In this document: positions 28,692-37,882 of the stretch, one piece after another
Position numbering within the stretch: the first letter of the stretch is position 1
Layout of the letters: each line of letters begins with the position of its first letter
Source of the DNA: an uncultured Sphingorhabdus sp.
GTDB lineage: Bacteria > Pseudomonadota > Alphaproteobacteria > Sphingomonadales > Sphingomonadaceae
DNA length: 64,000 nucleotides
Assembly (NCBI GenBank): GCA_947492905.1
Contig: CANLOL010000001.1
Coordinates: 1,652,578-1,716,577 of the forward strand
Reading direction: 5' to 3'
Notes under the pieces: model-generated
Database searches by the model: none
Told to the model about the DNA's origin: nothing
What the model saw: the letters and a program-made list of their open reading frames with translations, nothing else
Position numbers and translations under genes: made by a program

Positions 28692-29945
28692 TTGGCTTCA
28701 GCAATTGAGAAAAATAATAATATTTCCGCTATAAGCTTATCTTTGCTTATTATTGCTTTGTCTCCAATAATTTCTATTATTTTACCATGGGATTTTGGAA
28801 CAGCGCATAACCTCTATCAGCAGATGATGAGCAACAATTCATTGGCTATTCCTATCGCTATGTTTGCTCTTATCTTCATAGCCTTAAAGGATGAGCTATC
28901 TGATAGTTTCGGTAAGATGAAAATTTCAAAAATAGATAAAATATTATTATTTTTGTTTTTTCTCATACTGATTTATTCATTCTTATTTGTATCTGTAAAC
29001 AGATTATCCGCATTAATCAGCGGATATGCCATTGCTGTTCAATTTTTATTTTTTTGCATATTCTATACAAGCATCAAAAAAATTGAAACAATTCAACTAG
29101 AACGCTTCTGGATAGTATTAGGCTTTTCTATCATCATATATGCTGGTCTATGGGCAATTGATTATATGATAGTTCCGCCAAATGAGAAAGATTGGGTGGT
29201 ACGTATTCCTGGAGTTACCAATATAAGATGGGCAGGGTTTTTTTGGGTAGCAATATTCGCATCTGGAATGGTTTTTGTAAAATATGATGGTGCAAAGCGA
29301 TTCATCCCAGCCATAATATTTGGTGCTTTTGGGTTAACAATGCTGGTATGGACAGGGACAAGAGGAGGCTTGTTGGCTATAGCCTTTGGAATGCTTGCAT
29401 CCTTTATAATGATGAAACAATATCGTAAATTTTTATTTGCTTACTCTCTTGGCGCATCGATAATTGCCTTATCATTAAGCGCTGTCTTGCCAATACCCAA
29501 TCCGCAATATGGATTGCAGAGAATAGAAACAAAAATTGCATCCTCGGAAAATATTGAAAAAGTAGGAAGTGGAAGAACTCTATTATGGAAAGAGACACTG
29601 AATATCGCCGCTGAAGCACCTATAATGGGGCATGGTATTGATCAATTTCAATTCATGGGCCCAACCAGAACTCGTGGATTTAAGGGGCCTCATAGCTTCC
29701 CATTGCAAATTTTATTCTCTGTAGGGCTGTTGGGCACTATTTTATTATTATATGCTGTTACAAAGATATTGATCCATCATAAATTAAACATTGAAAAACC
29801 GCATCATTTGCCCGCTTTATTTTTTGCCTCAGCGGGTTGTATTTATCTGATATATGATAATTTTCTATATTATCCTTTTCCTGTCACTATATTCATAATG
29901 TCATTGATTATGATATTTAGCCAAAAACAAGTTGCAAAGGCATAA
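28692..29945 (+). CDS. O-antigen ligase / Wzy_C-like membrane protein
   Basis: A 417 aa polytopic membrane protein with about 11-12 hydrophobic segments. The conserved WTGTRGGLLAIAFG motif and the large periplasmic loop containing MGHGIDQFQF and GPHSFPLQ, whose histidine is conserved, are typical of the O-antigen ligase/polymerase superfamily. Members join or polymerise undecaprenyl-linked glycans at the periplasmic face. Ligase and polymerase cannot be distinguished here. The start is a TTG behind AGAGGA (9 bases); the first in-frame ATG would cut off the first membrane segment. Base composition is lower in G+C than in the neighbours, suggesting transfer, as is common for surface-glycan genes. 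Confidence 0.82.
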   Translation: MASAIEKNNNISAISLSLLIIALSPIISIILPWDFGTAHNLYQQMMSNNSLAIPIAMFALIFIALKDELSDSFGKMKISKIDKILLFLFFLILIYSFLFVSVNRLSALISGYAIAVQFLFFCIFYTSIKKIETIQLERFWIVLGFSIIIYAGLWAIDYMIVPPNEKDWVVRIPGVTNIRWAGFFWVAIFASGMVFVKYDGAKRFIPAIIFGAFGLTMLVWTGTRGGLLAIAFGMLASFIMMKQYRKFLFAYSLGASIIALSLSAVLPIPNPQYGLQRIETKIASSENIEKVGSGRTLLWKETLNIAAEAPIMGHGIDQFQFMGPTRTRGFKGPHSFPLQILFSVGLLGTILLLYAVTKILIHHKLNIEKPHHLPALFFASAGCIYLIYDNFLYYPFPVTIFIMSLIMIFSQKQVAKA

Positions 29946-29987
29946 TGCTTTTAATTTAGGCTAGCTAATTCAAATAAGAACTGCATT

Positions 29988-30019
29988 ATTATAAGCTTTC
30001 GTCATTATAAGCTTTCGTC
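29988..30019. repeat. Perfect 16-bp tandem duplication
   Basis: The 16-base unit ATTATAAGCTTTCGTC occurs twice back to back, at 29988-30003 and 30004-30019, directly upstream of the flavoprotein start at 30029. It looks like a recent slippage or duplication event. It may alter the spacing of the promoter or ribosome-binding region, as the start has no clear Shine-Dalgarno. Confidence 0.9.
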
Positions 30020-30028
30020 TAAGCGCAC

Positions 30029-31216
30029 ATGATGAAGCAGAATAATCAACAATATGATGCCATCATTTTGGGAGCAGGCGGTGCAGGTATGATGTGCGCT
30101 GCAATAGCTGGGCAACGCGGCAAAAAAATATTATTGATTGATCATGCAGACAGGCCCGGCAAAAAAATCCTTATTTCTGGTGGTGGCCGCTGTAATTTCA
30201 CCAATATAGATACGGCGGCGGATCGCTATATATCGAACAACCGTCATTTTATGAAATCTGCTCTCAGCCGTTATAGTCCGCAAGATTTTATAGATTTGGT
30301 CGATAGTTATAATATCGCATGGCATGAAAAAACATTAGGACAATTATTTTGCGATGATAGTGCAAAACAGATTGTATCAATGCTGCTGAATGAATGCGAA
30401 AAAGGGGCTGTTGAGCTGTCTCTTGGTCATAGCATTGATGATGTATCGCATAGCGATGGGCAATATAGCGTTCAATATGGCAATCGAACTGCCGTTGCGC
30501 CTTCTTTGGTCATAGCAACTGGGGGGCCGTCTATCCCGAAAATGGGAGCAACAGGTTTTGCTTATGAATTGGGCCGTAAATTTGGCCTTAAAATAATTGA
30601 GCCTAAGCCAGCGCTTGTTCCATTCACTTTGGGTGGTGATCAAGCCCTATTTCGGTCATTATCGGGCGTAGCAGCGGATGTAGTGGCGCGTTGCGGCAAG
30701 ACATTATTTCGCGAGGCAGCTTTGTTCACGCACAAAGGATTATCTGGGCCTTCGATATTGCAAATTTCATCCTATTGGAAACATGGACAGCCCATATATA
30801 TTAATTTCCTGCCCAATTTGGATAAAGATTGGTTGTTAGAATCAAAACAGCATAATCCAAGCGAGAGATTATCGGCTTTATTGCGATCAAAATTGCCCAC
30901 TCGCTTGGCAGATACGCTATTAGAGCGTATCAAAATGGACGGAGATATTGGTAATATTAAGGATAAATCACTCTTAGCTGTTTCTGAAAAATTAGCAAAA
31001 TGGGAATTTAATCCCAATGGAACAGAGGGTTATGCAAAGGCCGAGGTAACATTGGGCGGTATTGATACCAAAGATTTATCATCGCAAACAATGATGGCTA
31101 GCCATTTGCAGGGGCTTTATGCTATTGGCGAAGCCGTTGATGTAACAGGATGGCTTGGTGGATATAATTTCCAATGGGCATGGGCTAGCGGTTGGGCCGC
31201 AGGACATGCACTCTAA
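30029..31216 (+). CDS. HI0933-family NAD(P)/FAD-dependent oxidoreductase
   Basis: A 395 aa flavoprotein. The N-terminal FAD-binding loop ILGAGGAGMMCAAIAG is followed by the HI0933-type RPGKKILISGGGRCNFTN, the mid motif VIATGGPSIPKMGATG and the C-terminal EAVDVTGWLGGYNFQWAWASG. These are diagnostic of the HI0933/YhiN group, conserved bacterial flavoproteins with no agreed reaction. The start may be either of two adjacent ATGs (30029 or 30032). It precedes the helicase gene by about 106 bases and is probably a separate unit. Confidence 0.93.
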   Translation: MMKQNNQQYDAIILGAGGAGMMCAAIAGQRGKKILLIDHADRPGKKILISGGGRCNFTNIDTAADRYISNNRHFMKSALSRYSPQDFIDLVDSYNIAWHEKTLGQLFCDDSAKQIVSMLLNECEKGAVELSLGHSIDDVSHSDGQYSVQYGNRTAVAPSLVIATGGPSIPKMGATGFAYELGRKFGLKIIEPKPALVPFTLGGDQALFRSLSGVAADVVARCGKTLFREAALFTHKGLSGPSILQISSYWKHGQPIYINFLPNLDKDWLLESKQHNPSERLSALLRSKLPTRLADTLLERIKMDGDIGNIKDKSLLAVSEKLAKWEFNPNGTEGYAKAEVTLGGIDTKDLSSQTMMASHLQGLYAIGEAVDVTGWLGGYNFQWAWASGWAAGHAL

Positions 31217-31322
31217 GGGGGTTGATAAAGCTAATTTTTACCCGACGGATTTTATATTGATTTTATTTTAACATTGCCGATTTGGAACTCTCTCCGCACG
31301 GCCCATTTTGATTTGGATACAC

Positions 31323-33425
31323 ATGCCCTTTACTACATTGCCAGATACGTTGCGCGAAGCACTTGCGCAGCGCGAATATGATAAACCTACTGCCGTACAA
31401 GCCGCCGTTATTGAAAGCGAAGCCGTCAATCAAGATTTGATTGTTTCGGCCCAAACAGGTTCCGGTAAAACGGTTGCTTTTGGATTATCAATGTCCAATC
31501 AATTGCTCGAAGATACTGGAAAAATGCCGTTTCTAGTCGAGCCTCTTGCTTTGATTATTGCCCCAACGCGCGAATTAGCGCTGCAAGTAAGCCGTGAACT
31601 TAATTGGCTATATGCGAACAGCAGTGCGCAAATTGCTACCTGTGTGGGCGGTATGGATGCTTCGAAAGAACGCCGAAACTTGCGCAAAGGCGCGCATATC
31701 ATTGTCGGAACGCCCGGACGTTTGCGCGACCATTTAGAGCGCGGAGCTCTTGATCTTGCGAAATTGCGCGTAGCGGTTCTAGATGAAGCCGATGAAATGC
31801 TCGATATGGGCTTTCGCGATGATTTAGAAGAAATATTGGATGCGACGCCCGATGGACGCCGTACATTATTATTTTCTGCAACTATGCCGAAACAGATTGT
31901 CGCTCTGGCTAAACGGTATCAAAATGATGCTTTGCGCATTTCAACCGTTGGTGAAGATCGCGGTCATGGCGACATTAGCTATGAAGTTGTGACAGTCGCT
32001 CCTGCGGATACAGAAAATGCCGTGGTGAATATGTTGCGTTATCATGAAGCGGAATCGGCGATGCTATTTTGCGGAACGCGCGATGCCGTGCGCCGTCTAC
32101 ATGCTAGTTTAGTGGAACGCGGATTTAGCGCGGTTGCTCTATCGGGTGAACATACCCAAGCAGAGCGCAACCAAGCGATGCAGGCGCTGCGTAACAAAAG
32201 GGCGCGTGTTTGCGTTGCCACCGATGTTGCTGCGCGCGGATTAGATTTGCCGACTTTATCTTTGGTTATCCATGTGGAAATTCCCCGTGATCCAGAAACT
32301 TTGCAGCATAGATCAGGCCGTACAGGACGTGCTGGTAGAAAAGGAACTGCGGTTATTATCGCTCCTTATCAGCGCCGCAAACGGGTGGAACGTATGCTGC
32401 GCGATGCCAAGATAAGAGCAGAATGGAAAGATGCTCCATCGCGCGAAGATATTATCCTAAAAGATAATGAGCGTATGATGGACGGTTTGCTAGAAACGAT
32501 CGAAATAGACGAAGAAGATCGCAAAATGGCAGAGATTCTGCTGGAAAAGAAAACTCCAGAGGAAATCGCTGTGGCATTAGTACAGGCGCACCGTGCAAAA
32601 ATGCCTGCTCCTGAAAAAATGCTCGATAAAGTAGCGCAATCACAGCCGCGCGATAGCGGGCCAAGGCCTGGTTTCGAAGATACGGTTTGGTACAGCATGA
32701 ATGTAGGTCATAATCAGCGTGCTGATGCCCGTTGGATTTTGCCGGTATTGTGCCGCCGTGGACATATTACCAAAAATGAAATTGGTGCTATTCGCATTAA
32801 TGGTGATACGACTTTGTTTGAAATACCGCGCAAAGTGTCTGAAAAATTCATGGAGGCTGTTACCAAAAGCCATGGTAGCGGTAATGATGATACCGATGAT
32901 ATTGAGATAAGCCAATTTAATGGCACTCCAAGAGAAGCCGCAAAACGCCGTGGCAGAGATGGTGGCCGTGATGGCGGACGTGATGGCGGTAGAGGCAGAA
33001 GCTCTGGCCGTGATGGTCGCAAATTTAGCTCGCGCCCTACCTATGGCAATAAACATGGCCGTGATGGTGGACGTGATGGTGGACGTGATGGACCAAGAGG
33101 CGAAGGTCGCGGCGAAGGCGGCGGATACAAAGGTCGCGGCGGAGGCGATCGTTCTACTGGCGCAAGAAATGACAAGAAGCGTGATTTTGGTGATAAGCCT
33201 GCACGGGATGGTGATTTCAAAAAACGCGATGGCGGGGATAGAAAACCACGCGGTGATGGTGATTTCAAAAAAGGTGATGATAAACCCAAAAGAAATTTTG
33301 AAGGTGGTTCTGATGGTAAGCGTCAGAAATTATCGGGCAGTTTCGATGGTGACAGACCTACAATTGCTAAAAAAATGAAGCGTCCGCATCGCGGAAAACG
33401 CCCCATTCAACGCAAACCCAAATAA
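31323..33425 (+). CDS. DEAD-box RNA helicase with RDGG-rich tail
   Basis: A 700 aa ATP-dependent RNA helicase, probably acting in ribosome assembly or cold-related RNA remodelling as CsdA/DbpA-type proteins do. The Q-motif region is near the start. AQTGSGKTVAFGL (motif I), PTRELALQV (Ia), LDEADEMLDMGF (II, DEAD), FSATMP (III), VATDVAARGLDLP (V) and HRSGRTGRAG (VI) follow. A DbpA-type RNA-binding domain lies at about 440-520. From about residue 540 the chain is a disordered basic tail with many RDGGRDGG and FKKRDGG repeats. ATG 31323 is chosen over TTG 31308 because MPFTTLPDTLREAL aligns with the family. Confidence 0.96.
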   Translation: MPFTTLPDTLREALAQREYDKPTAVQAAVIESEAVNQDLIVSAQTGSGKTVAFGLSMSNQLLEDTGKMPFLVEPLALIIAPTRELALQVSRELNWLYANSSAQIATCVGGMDASKERRNLRKGAHIIVGTPGRLRDHLERGALDLAKLRVAVLDEADEMLDMGFRDDLEEILDATPDGRRTLLFSATMPKQIVALAKRYQNDALRISTVGEDRGHGDISYEVVTVAPADTENAVVNMLRYHEAESAMLFCGTRDAVRRLHASLVERGFSAVALSGEHTQAERNQAMQALRNKRARVCVATDVAARGLDLPTLSLVIHVEIPRDPETLQHRSGRTGRAGRKGTAVIIAPYQRRKRVERMLRDAKIRAEWKDAPSREDIILKDNERMMDGLLETIEIDEEDRKMAEILLEKKTPEEIAVALVQAHRAKMPAPEKMLDKVAQSQPRDSGPRPGFEDTVWYSMNVGHNQRADARWILPVLCRRGHITKNEIGAIRINGDTTLFEIPRKVSEKFMEAVTKSHGSGNDDTDDIEISQFNGTPREAAKRRGRDGGRDGGRDGGRGRSSGRDGRKFSSRPTYGNKHGRDGGRDGGRDGPRGEGRGEGGGYKGRGGGDRSTGARNDKKRDFGDKPARDGDFKKRDGGDRKPRGDGDFKKGDDKPKRNFEGGSDGKRQKLSGSFDGDRPTIAKKMKRPHRGKRPIQRKPK
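32955..33260 (+). repeat. 12-bp repeat tract encoding Arg-Asp-Gly-Gly units
   Basis: Inside the helicase tail a 12-base unit close to CGTGATGGTGGA is repeated with small changes, mainly at 32959-32991 and 33058-33095. GGTGATTTCAAAAAA-type units follow at 33211-33280. The units keep the reading frame and encode RDGG and DGDFKK. Such tracts expand and shrink by slippage, so length may vary between strains. Confidence 0.85.
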
Positions 33426-33448
33426 GGCAAGAATAGGCGATCAAAAAT

Positions 33449-33922
33449 ATGGACAATCAAATTCATATTTATGTTGATGCAGATGCCTGTCCGGTAAAGG
33501 ATGAGACCTATAAGGTTGCTTATCGGACAGAGGTGCGCGTGACGATTGTAAGCAATAGTCATTTTCGGATACCCGTTCATCCCTTGATTGACCGTGTTGT
33601 GGTCAGCGATAGTTTTGATGCTGCTGATGATTATATAGCGGAAAATGCCAATGAGAGTTCAATCGTTATAACATCGGATATATTATTAGCAGAGCGTTGT
33701 TTGCAAATGGGGGCTTATGTATTGGCTTCTAATGGCAAAGAGTTTACAAAAAATTCTATCGGCAGTGCGGTTGCAACCCGCGCTATTATGGCAGATTTGC
33801 GTGCTGGCATGAGCAATGAAAATATTGGCGGGCCAAAAGCTTTTACCAAAGCAGATAGATCACAATATTTATCCGCTTTGGATCGTATCATTACCAAGAT
33901 GAAAAGAAATGCAGCATGCTAA
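33449..33922 (+). CDS. YaiI/YqxD family (DUF188) protein
   Basis: A 157 aa protein of the UPF0178/DUF188 family. It begins with the diagnostic YVDADACPVKDE and has DRVVVSDSFDAADDYI, IVITSDILLAERCL and LASNGKEF, resembling a PIN-like nuclease fold with clustered Asp residues. No reaction is established for the family. It follows the helicase by 23 bases and overlaps the ABC-F gene by 7 bases, so it is probably co-transcribed with both; a link to RNA or ribosomes is possible by context only. Confidence 0.92.
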   Translation: MDNQIHIYVDADACPVKDETYKVAYRTEVRVTIVSNSHFRIPVHPLIDRVVVSDSFDAADDYIAENANESSIVITSDILLAERCLQMGAYVLASNGKEFTKNSIGSAVATRAIMADLRAGMSNENIGGPKAFTKADRSQYLSALDRIITKMKRNAAC

Positions 33923-35790
33923 ATTTCAATAATGTCATTGTGCGTTTGGGCGGCGTTACTATTATTGATGGAGCAGGGGCTGCTCTTCCGCCGGGTTCTC
34001 GTGTTGGTCTTATCGGGCGTAATGGCGCCGGTAAATCAACATTGATGAAGGTTATTGCGGGTATGCTTGATCCTGATGATGGCAGCGTTGATATGCCCAA
34101 GGATTCTAAATTGGGCTATATTGCCCAAGAAGCCCCCGCAGGTGCAATAACGCCGATTGAATCAGTATTAGCAGCGGATGAAGAGCGGGCAGCATTATTA
34201 GAGGAATCTGAGAATACAGAGGATGCGGATCGTATTGGTGCAATCCATGAACGCTTAAATGTCATTGAGGCACATAGTGCGCCTGCTAGGGCCGCTAAGA
34301 TTTTAACGGGACTTGGTTTTGACGAAGAAGCGCAATCAAAGCCGATGGACAGTTTTTCTGGTGGTTGGCGCATGCGCGTTGCTCTGGCTGCGTTATTATT
34401 CTCTCGTCCCGATGTATTGCTGCTCGATGAGCCATCAAACCATTTGGATTTAGAGGCTACATTATGGCTTGAGAATTTTCTTATCAATTATCCTGCGACG
34501 ATATTGGTCGTCAGCCACGAACGCGATTTGCTCAATAATGTCGTCGATCATATTTTGCATCTACAGGGCGGAAAAACCACGCTCTATGTCGGCGGTTATG
34601 ATGCGTTTGAGAAACAGCGTGCAGAGCGCCAAGCGCAAATGGCATCAGCACGTGAAAAGCAAGTGGCGCAGCGCGAAAAGCTGCAATCTTTTGTGGATCG
34701 TTGGGGCGCAAAAGCGCATAGCGCGAAGCAAGCTCAAAGCCGCGTTAAAGCGCTTGCTCGGATGGAGCCTATTGCCGAGGCCATTGATGATCCAACGCTA
34801 AGCTTTCATTTTCCAAGTCCAGCAGAATTAAAACCGCCCTTACTTTCCCTAGAAAATGCAGCGGTAGGATATAATGATATAGCCATTTTGAAACAGCTTA
34901 ATCTGCGGCTTGATCCATCAGACCGTATGGCATTATTGGGCCGCAATGGTAATGGTAAGACAACTTTGGCACGTTTATTGGCCAGTCAATTGCCTGCTAT
35001 GGAGGGCGCTCTTGCTAAATCTGGCAAGCTATCCGTAGGCTATTTCACTCAATATCAAGTGGAAGAATTAGACGTTGATGATACGCCGTTAGAGCATATG
35101 ACGCGGTTGATGAAGGATGCAAAACCGGGCGGTATTCGTGCGCAATTGGGCCGATTTGGATTTTCGGGAGATAAGGCCACAGTGAAAGTTGGCAAATTAT
35201 CAGGCGGCGAACGTGCTAGATTGGCATTGGCCTTAATCACACGCGATGCCCCGCATTTGCTGATATTAGATGAACCAACCAACCATTTGGATGTTGATGC
35301 AAGAGAAGCACTTGTCCATGCGCTCAATGAATTTGGCGGTGCTGTTGTTATGGTTAGCCATGATCGGCACATGCTCGAATTAACCGCGGATAGGCTTATT
35401 CTTGTCGATGATGGTAAGGCTATGGAATATAGCGGTACGCTTGATGATTATACCGATATGGTGCTGGGTAAAAACCAAGATAATGGCAAAACGGCGGTCA
35501 AAGGAACGGCGAGTAGCCGCAAAGAAGATCGGCGCATAGCAGCTGAAAGACGCAAGCAAGCCACGGAATTTCGCAAGGCGATTACCGCACATGAGAAAAA
35601 AATGGAACAGCTTAGCGCTGAAATATCGCTGATTGATCTGGCTATGTTTGATCCTAGCAAAGCAGACCCTAAATATGCTGATATGGCGATGAGCGATATG
35701 ATGAAGCTACGTTCTGATAAGCAAAAGCTGCTCGATGAACATGAAGCATCATGGTTGGATGCTAGCGATAAATTAGAGCAAATTACTTAA
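33916..35790 (+). CDS. ABC-F family ATPase
   Basis: A 624 aa soluble protein with two ABC ATPase domains and no membrane segment. Domain 1 has GRNGAGKSTLMK, FSGGWRMRVALA and LLLDEPSNHLDL. Domain 2 has GRNGNGKTTLARLL, LSGGERARLALA and LILDEPTNHLDV. Between them is the basic linker (about 230-300) typical of ABC-F proteins, which bind the ribosomal E site and act as translation factors. The C-terminal end (about 520-620) is a charged coiled coil, resembling the Uup/YheS groups. It converges on the guanylyltransferase gene with only 3 bases between stops. Confidence 0.95.
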   Translation: MLNFNNVIVRLGGVTIIDGAGAALPPGSRVGLIGRNGAGKSTLMKVIAGMLDPDDGSVDMPKDSKLGYIAQEAPAGAITPIESVLAADEERAALLEESENTEDADRIGAIHERLNVIEAHSAPARAAKILTGLGFDEEAQSKPMDSFSGGWRMRVALAALLFSRPDVLLLDEPSNHLDLEATLWLENFLINYPATILVVSHERDLLNNVVDHILHLQGGKTTLYVGGYDAFEKQRAERQAQMASAREKQVAQREKLQSFVDRWGAKAHSAKQAQSRVKALARMEPIAEAIDDPTLSFHFPSPAELKPPLLSLENAAVGYNDIAILKQLNLRLDPSDRMALLGRNGNGKTTLARLLASQLPAMEGALAKSGKLSVGYFTQYQVEELDVDDTPLEHMTRLMKDAKPGGIRAQLGRFGFSGDKATVKVGKLSGGERARLALALITRDAPHLLILDEPTNHLDVDAREALVHALNEFGGAVVMVSHDRHMLELTADRLILVDDGKAMEYSGTLDDYTDMVLGKNQDNGKTAVKGTASSRKEDRRIAAERRKQATEFRKAITAHEKKMEQLSAEISLIDLAMFDPSKADPKYADMAMSDMMKLRSDKQKLLDEHEASWLDASDKLEQIT

Positions 35791-35793
35791 GCT

Positions 35794-36837
35794 TTATTCG
35801 CTTAATTTTTTCACCTCTTGAGACTGACCGCGCGGTAAAATAACAACCTTACCTTCATTAACAATCACAATCAGATTATCGACACCGATCATTTGCACTT
35901 CAGTATCGCCAGACCATATCAAATTATCTTTTGAATCGATCGTTTTGGATTGTCCAATCACAATATTGTCCGAACCTTCATTTTGTTCTTCATGCAATTC
36001 AGCAATACTATCCCAGCTACCTACATCGGACCAATCGGGAGCCATAGGAACCACAGCGACTTTATCGGCTTTTTCCATTACCGCATAATCAATGGAGTCC
36101 GATGGCGATGCTTCAAAAGCATTTTGATCTGGCAATATTAAATTACCATCTGTGTTTTCAAGGGATTTTTTAGCAGCCGTAACAATATCAGGAGCATATT
36201 TATTAAGAGCATCTATATAGGCATCTGCTCTGAAAAGAAATATGCCCGCATTCCACAAGAAATTGCCATCATCCAGCATTTGCTGCGCAACATTAATCGC
36301 AGGTTTTTCAGTAAATTCAGGAACAGCATGCGCGCCATGAAATCCGGATAATTCCTTTCCGCATTTGATATAGCCATAGCCCGTTTCTGGCTTTGTGGGA
36401 GTAATGCCAAATGTAATTAAATATCCATCCATCGCGGCGGGCTTTGCGCGCTCTATAGCCTCTGAAAAACTATCTTCTTTACCGATTAAATGATCGCTAG
36501 GCATGACAAGCATTAAGGCATTATCGCTACAAGATAATGCTGCCAATGCTATGGCAGGGGCTGTGTTGCGCGCAGCAGGTTCGAGAATTATTGTGGCATC
36601 ATTGACGCCAATTTCGGTGAGCTGCTGATTGGTGATTTCTTGATGCTTTGCACTACCAACTATCATCGGCGGGGTGAATTTACTGCTGTCACTGCCGCGT
36701 TTAATAGTGTTTTGAAATAATGAATTATCACCAAATAACCGTAAAAATTGCTTGGGGCTTTTTGGCGTTGAGAGTGGCCATAATCTGGTGCCGCCGCCGC
36801 CCGATAGAATCACAGGCGTGATTTTAGTGTCGCTCAT
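35794..36837 (-). CDS. Mannose-1-phosphate guanylyltransferase
   Basis: Makes GDP-mannose from mannose-1-phosphate and GTP for surface glycans. The protein is 347 aa: the nucleotidyltransferase domain with ILSGGGGTRLWPLS and SPKQFLRLFG at the N-terminus, LVMPSDHLI, ETGYGYI and FTEKP, plus a short left-handed-helix end (SKDNLIWSGD). The C-terminal cupin phosphomannose isomerase domain of the longer ManC/AlgA type is absent, so an isomerase must come from elsewhere. It is last in a five-gene minus-strand sugar-nucleotide block, 2 bases after the epimerase gene. Confidence 0.92.
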   Translation of the reverse strand: MSDTKITPVILSGGGGTRLWPLSTPKSPKQFLRLFGDNSLFQNTIKRGSDSSKFTPPMIVGSAKHQEITNQQLTEIGVNDATIILEPAARNTAPAIALAALSCSDNALMLVMPSDHLIGKEDSFSEAIERAKPAAMDGYLITFGITPTKPETGYGYIKCGKELSGFHGAHAVPEFTEKPAINVAQQMLDDGNFLWNAGIFLFRADAYIDALNKYAPDIVTAAKKSLENTDGNLILPDQNAFEASPSDSIDYAVMEKADKVAVVPMAPDWSDVGSWDSIAELHEEQNEGSDNIVIGQSKTIDSKDNLIWSGDTEVQMIGVDNLIVIVNEGKVVILPRGQSQEVKKLSE

Positions 36838-36839
36838 AT

Positions 36840-37835
36840 TTATAAGCCTTTATATTCTTTGTACCAATTCACAAAATTGGGAATCCCAACGTCGATAGAT
36901 GTGCTGGGCTTATACCCCAAATCCTTTGAAATGGCATCAATATCTGCAAAACTTGCTGGAACATCACCTGCTTGCATTGGCATCATATTTTTTTCAGCTT
37001 TTTTCCCGCAACATTGTTCAATGATTTCAATCATAGTACCCAAATGCTCAGGTTTATTATTGCCAATATTATAAAGCGCGTGCGGTGAAATGCTGCCGCC
37101 TGCTTTTTCGTTCTCATCATCTTTTGGCGGATTATCAAGACAAGCGATAACACCAGCTACAATATCATCAATATAGGTGAAATCCCTGCGCATATTACCA
37201 TTGTTAAACACATTAATCGGTTTGCCGTTCATGATATTTTCGGTAAACATCCAAAGCGCCATATCAGGACGCCCCCATGGCCCATAAACGGTGAAAAAGC
37301 GCAGGCCCGTTAGAGGCGTTCGATAAAGATGCGCATAAGTTTCGCTCATCAATTCATCAGATTTTTTGGTAGCCGCATAGAGCGATATAGGATTATCTAC
37401 GCGATGATCGACGCTAAAGGGGGATACCTTATTGCTGCCGTAAACCGATGAAGATGACGCATAGACCATTTGTTTGGTTTGACGATGTCGGGCGAGTTCG
37501 AGCAAGTTCAAATGCCCCATAATATTAGCACGAATATAGGCCCTTGGATTTTCAATAGAATAGCGCACACCTGCTTGAGCACCCAGATGAATGATGCGGT
37601 CAAATTCTTTATTCTTTAGAGCATCTTCAAGCGCTATATCATCCGCAAAATCAGTTTTGAAAAATTCAAAGTCACCGCCTAATTCTGTCAAAAAATTAAG
37701 ACGATCTTGCTTTAATTTTGGATCATAATAATCATTAATATTATCAATTCCAATGACATTATCACCGCGCTTCAGCAAATGACGAATGACGTTAAAGCCG
37801 ATAAATCCTGCTGCGCCTGTTACCAATACTGTCAT
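36840..37835 (-). CDS. NAD-dependent sugar epimerase, UDP-glucuronate 4-epimerase-like
   Basis: Extended short-chain dehydrogenase of 331 aa. TGAAGFIGFNV binds NAD; SSSSVYGSN and the YAATKK catalytic YxxxK follow. RFFTVYGPWGRPDMALW and MRRDFTYIDDI match UDP-glucuronate 4-epimerases of the LpsL/CapI type, which make UDP-galacturonate. A related 4-epimerase for UDP-GlcNAc or GlcNAcA cannot be ruled out. The position between wecC and the guanylyltransferase fits a surface-polysaccharide precursor role. Confidence 0.9.
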   Translation of the reverse strand: MTVLVTGAAGFIGFNVIRHLLKRGDNVIGIDNINDYYDPKLKQDRLNFLTELGGDFEFFKTDFADDIALEDALKNKEFDRIIHLGAQAGVRYSIENPRAYIRANIMGHLNLLELARHRQTKQMVYASSSSVYGSNKVSPFSVDHRVDNPISLYAATKKSDELMSETYAHLYRTPLTGLRFFTVYGPWGRPDMALWMFTENIMNGKPINVFNNGNMRRDFTYIDDIVAGVIACLDNPPKDDENEKAGGSISPHALYNIGNNKPEHLGTMIEIIEQCCGKKAEKNMMPMQAGDVPASFADIDAISKDLGYKPSTSIDVGIPNFVNWYKEYKGL

Positions 37836-37882
37836 GAAATATCCTATAAATTATCTTATAATTATGATTTTAATATTTGTAT

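Noticed and set aside
32955-33260. Repeat tract as a CRISPR array
   Set aside because: Units are 12 bases, directly joined without spacers, in frame within the helicase, and no cas gene is present.
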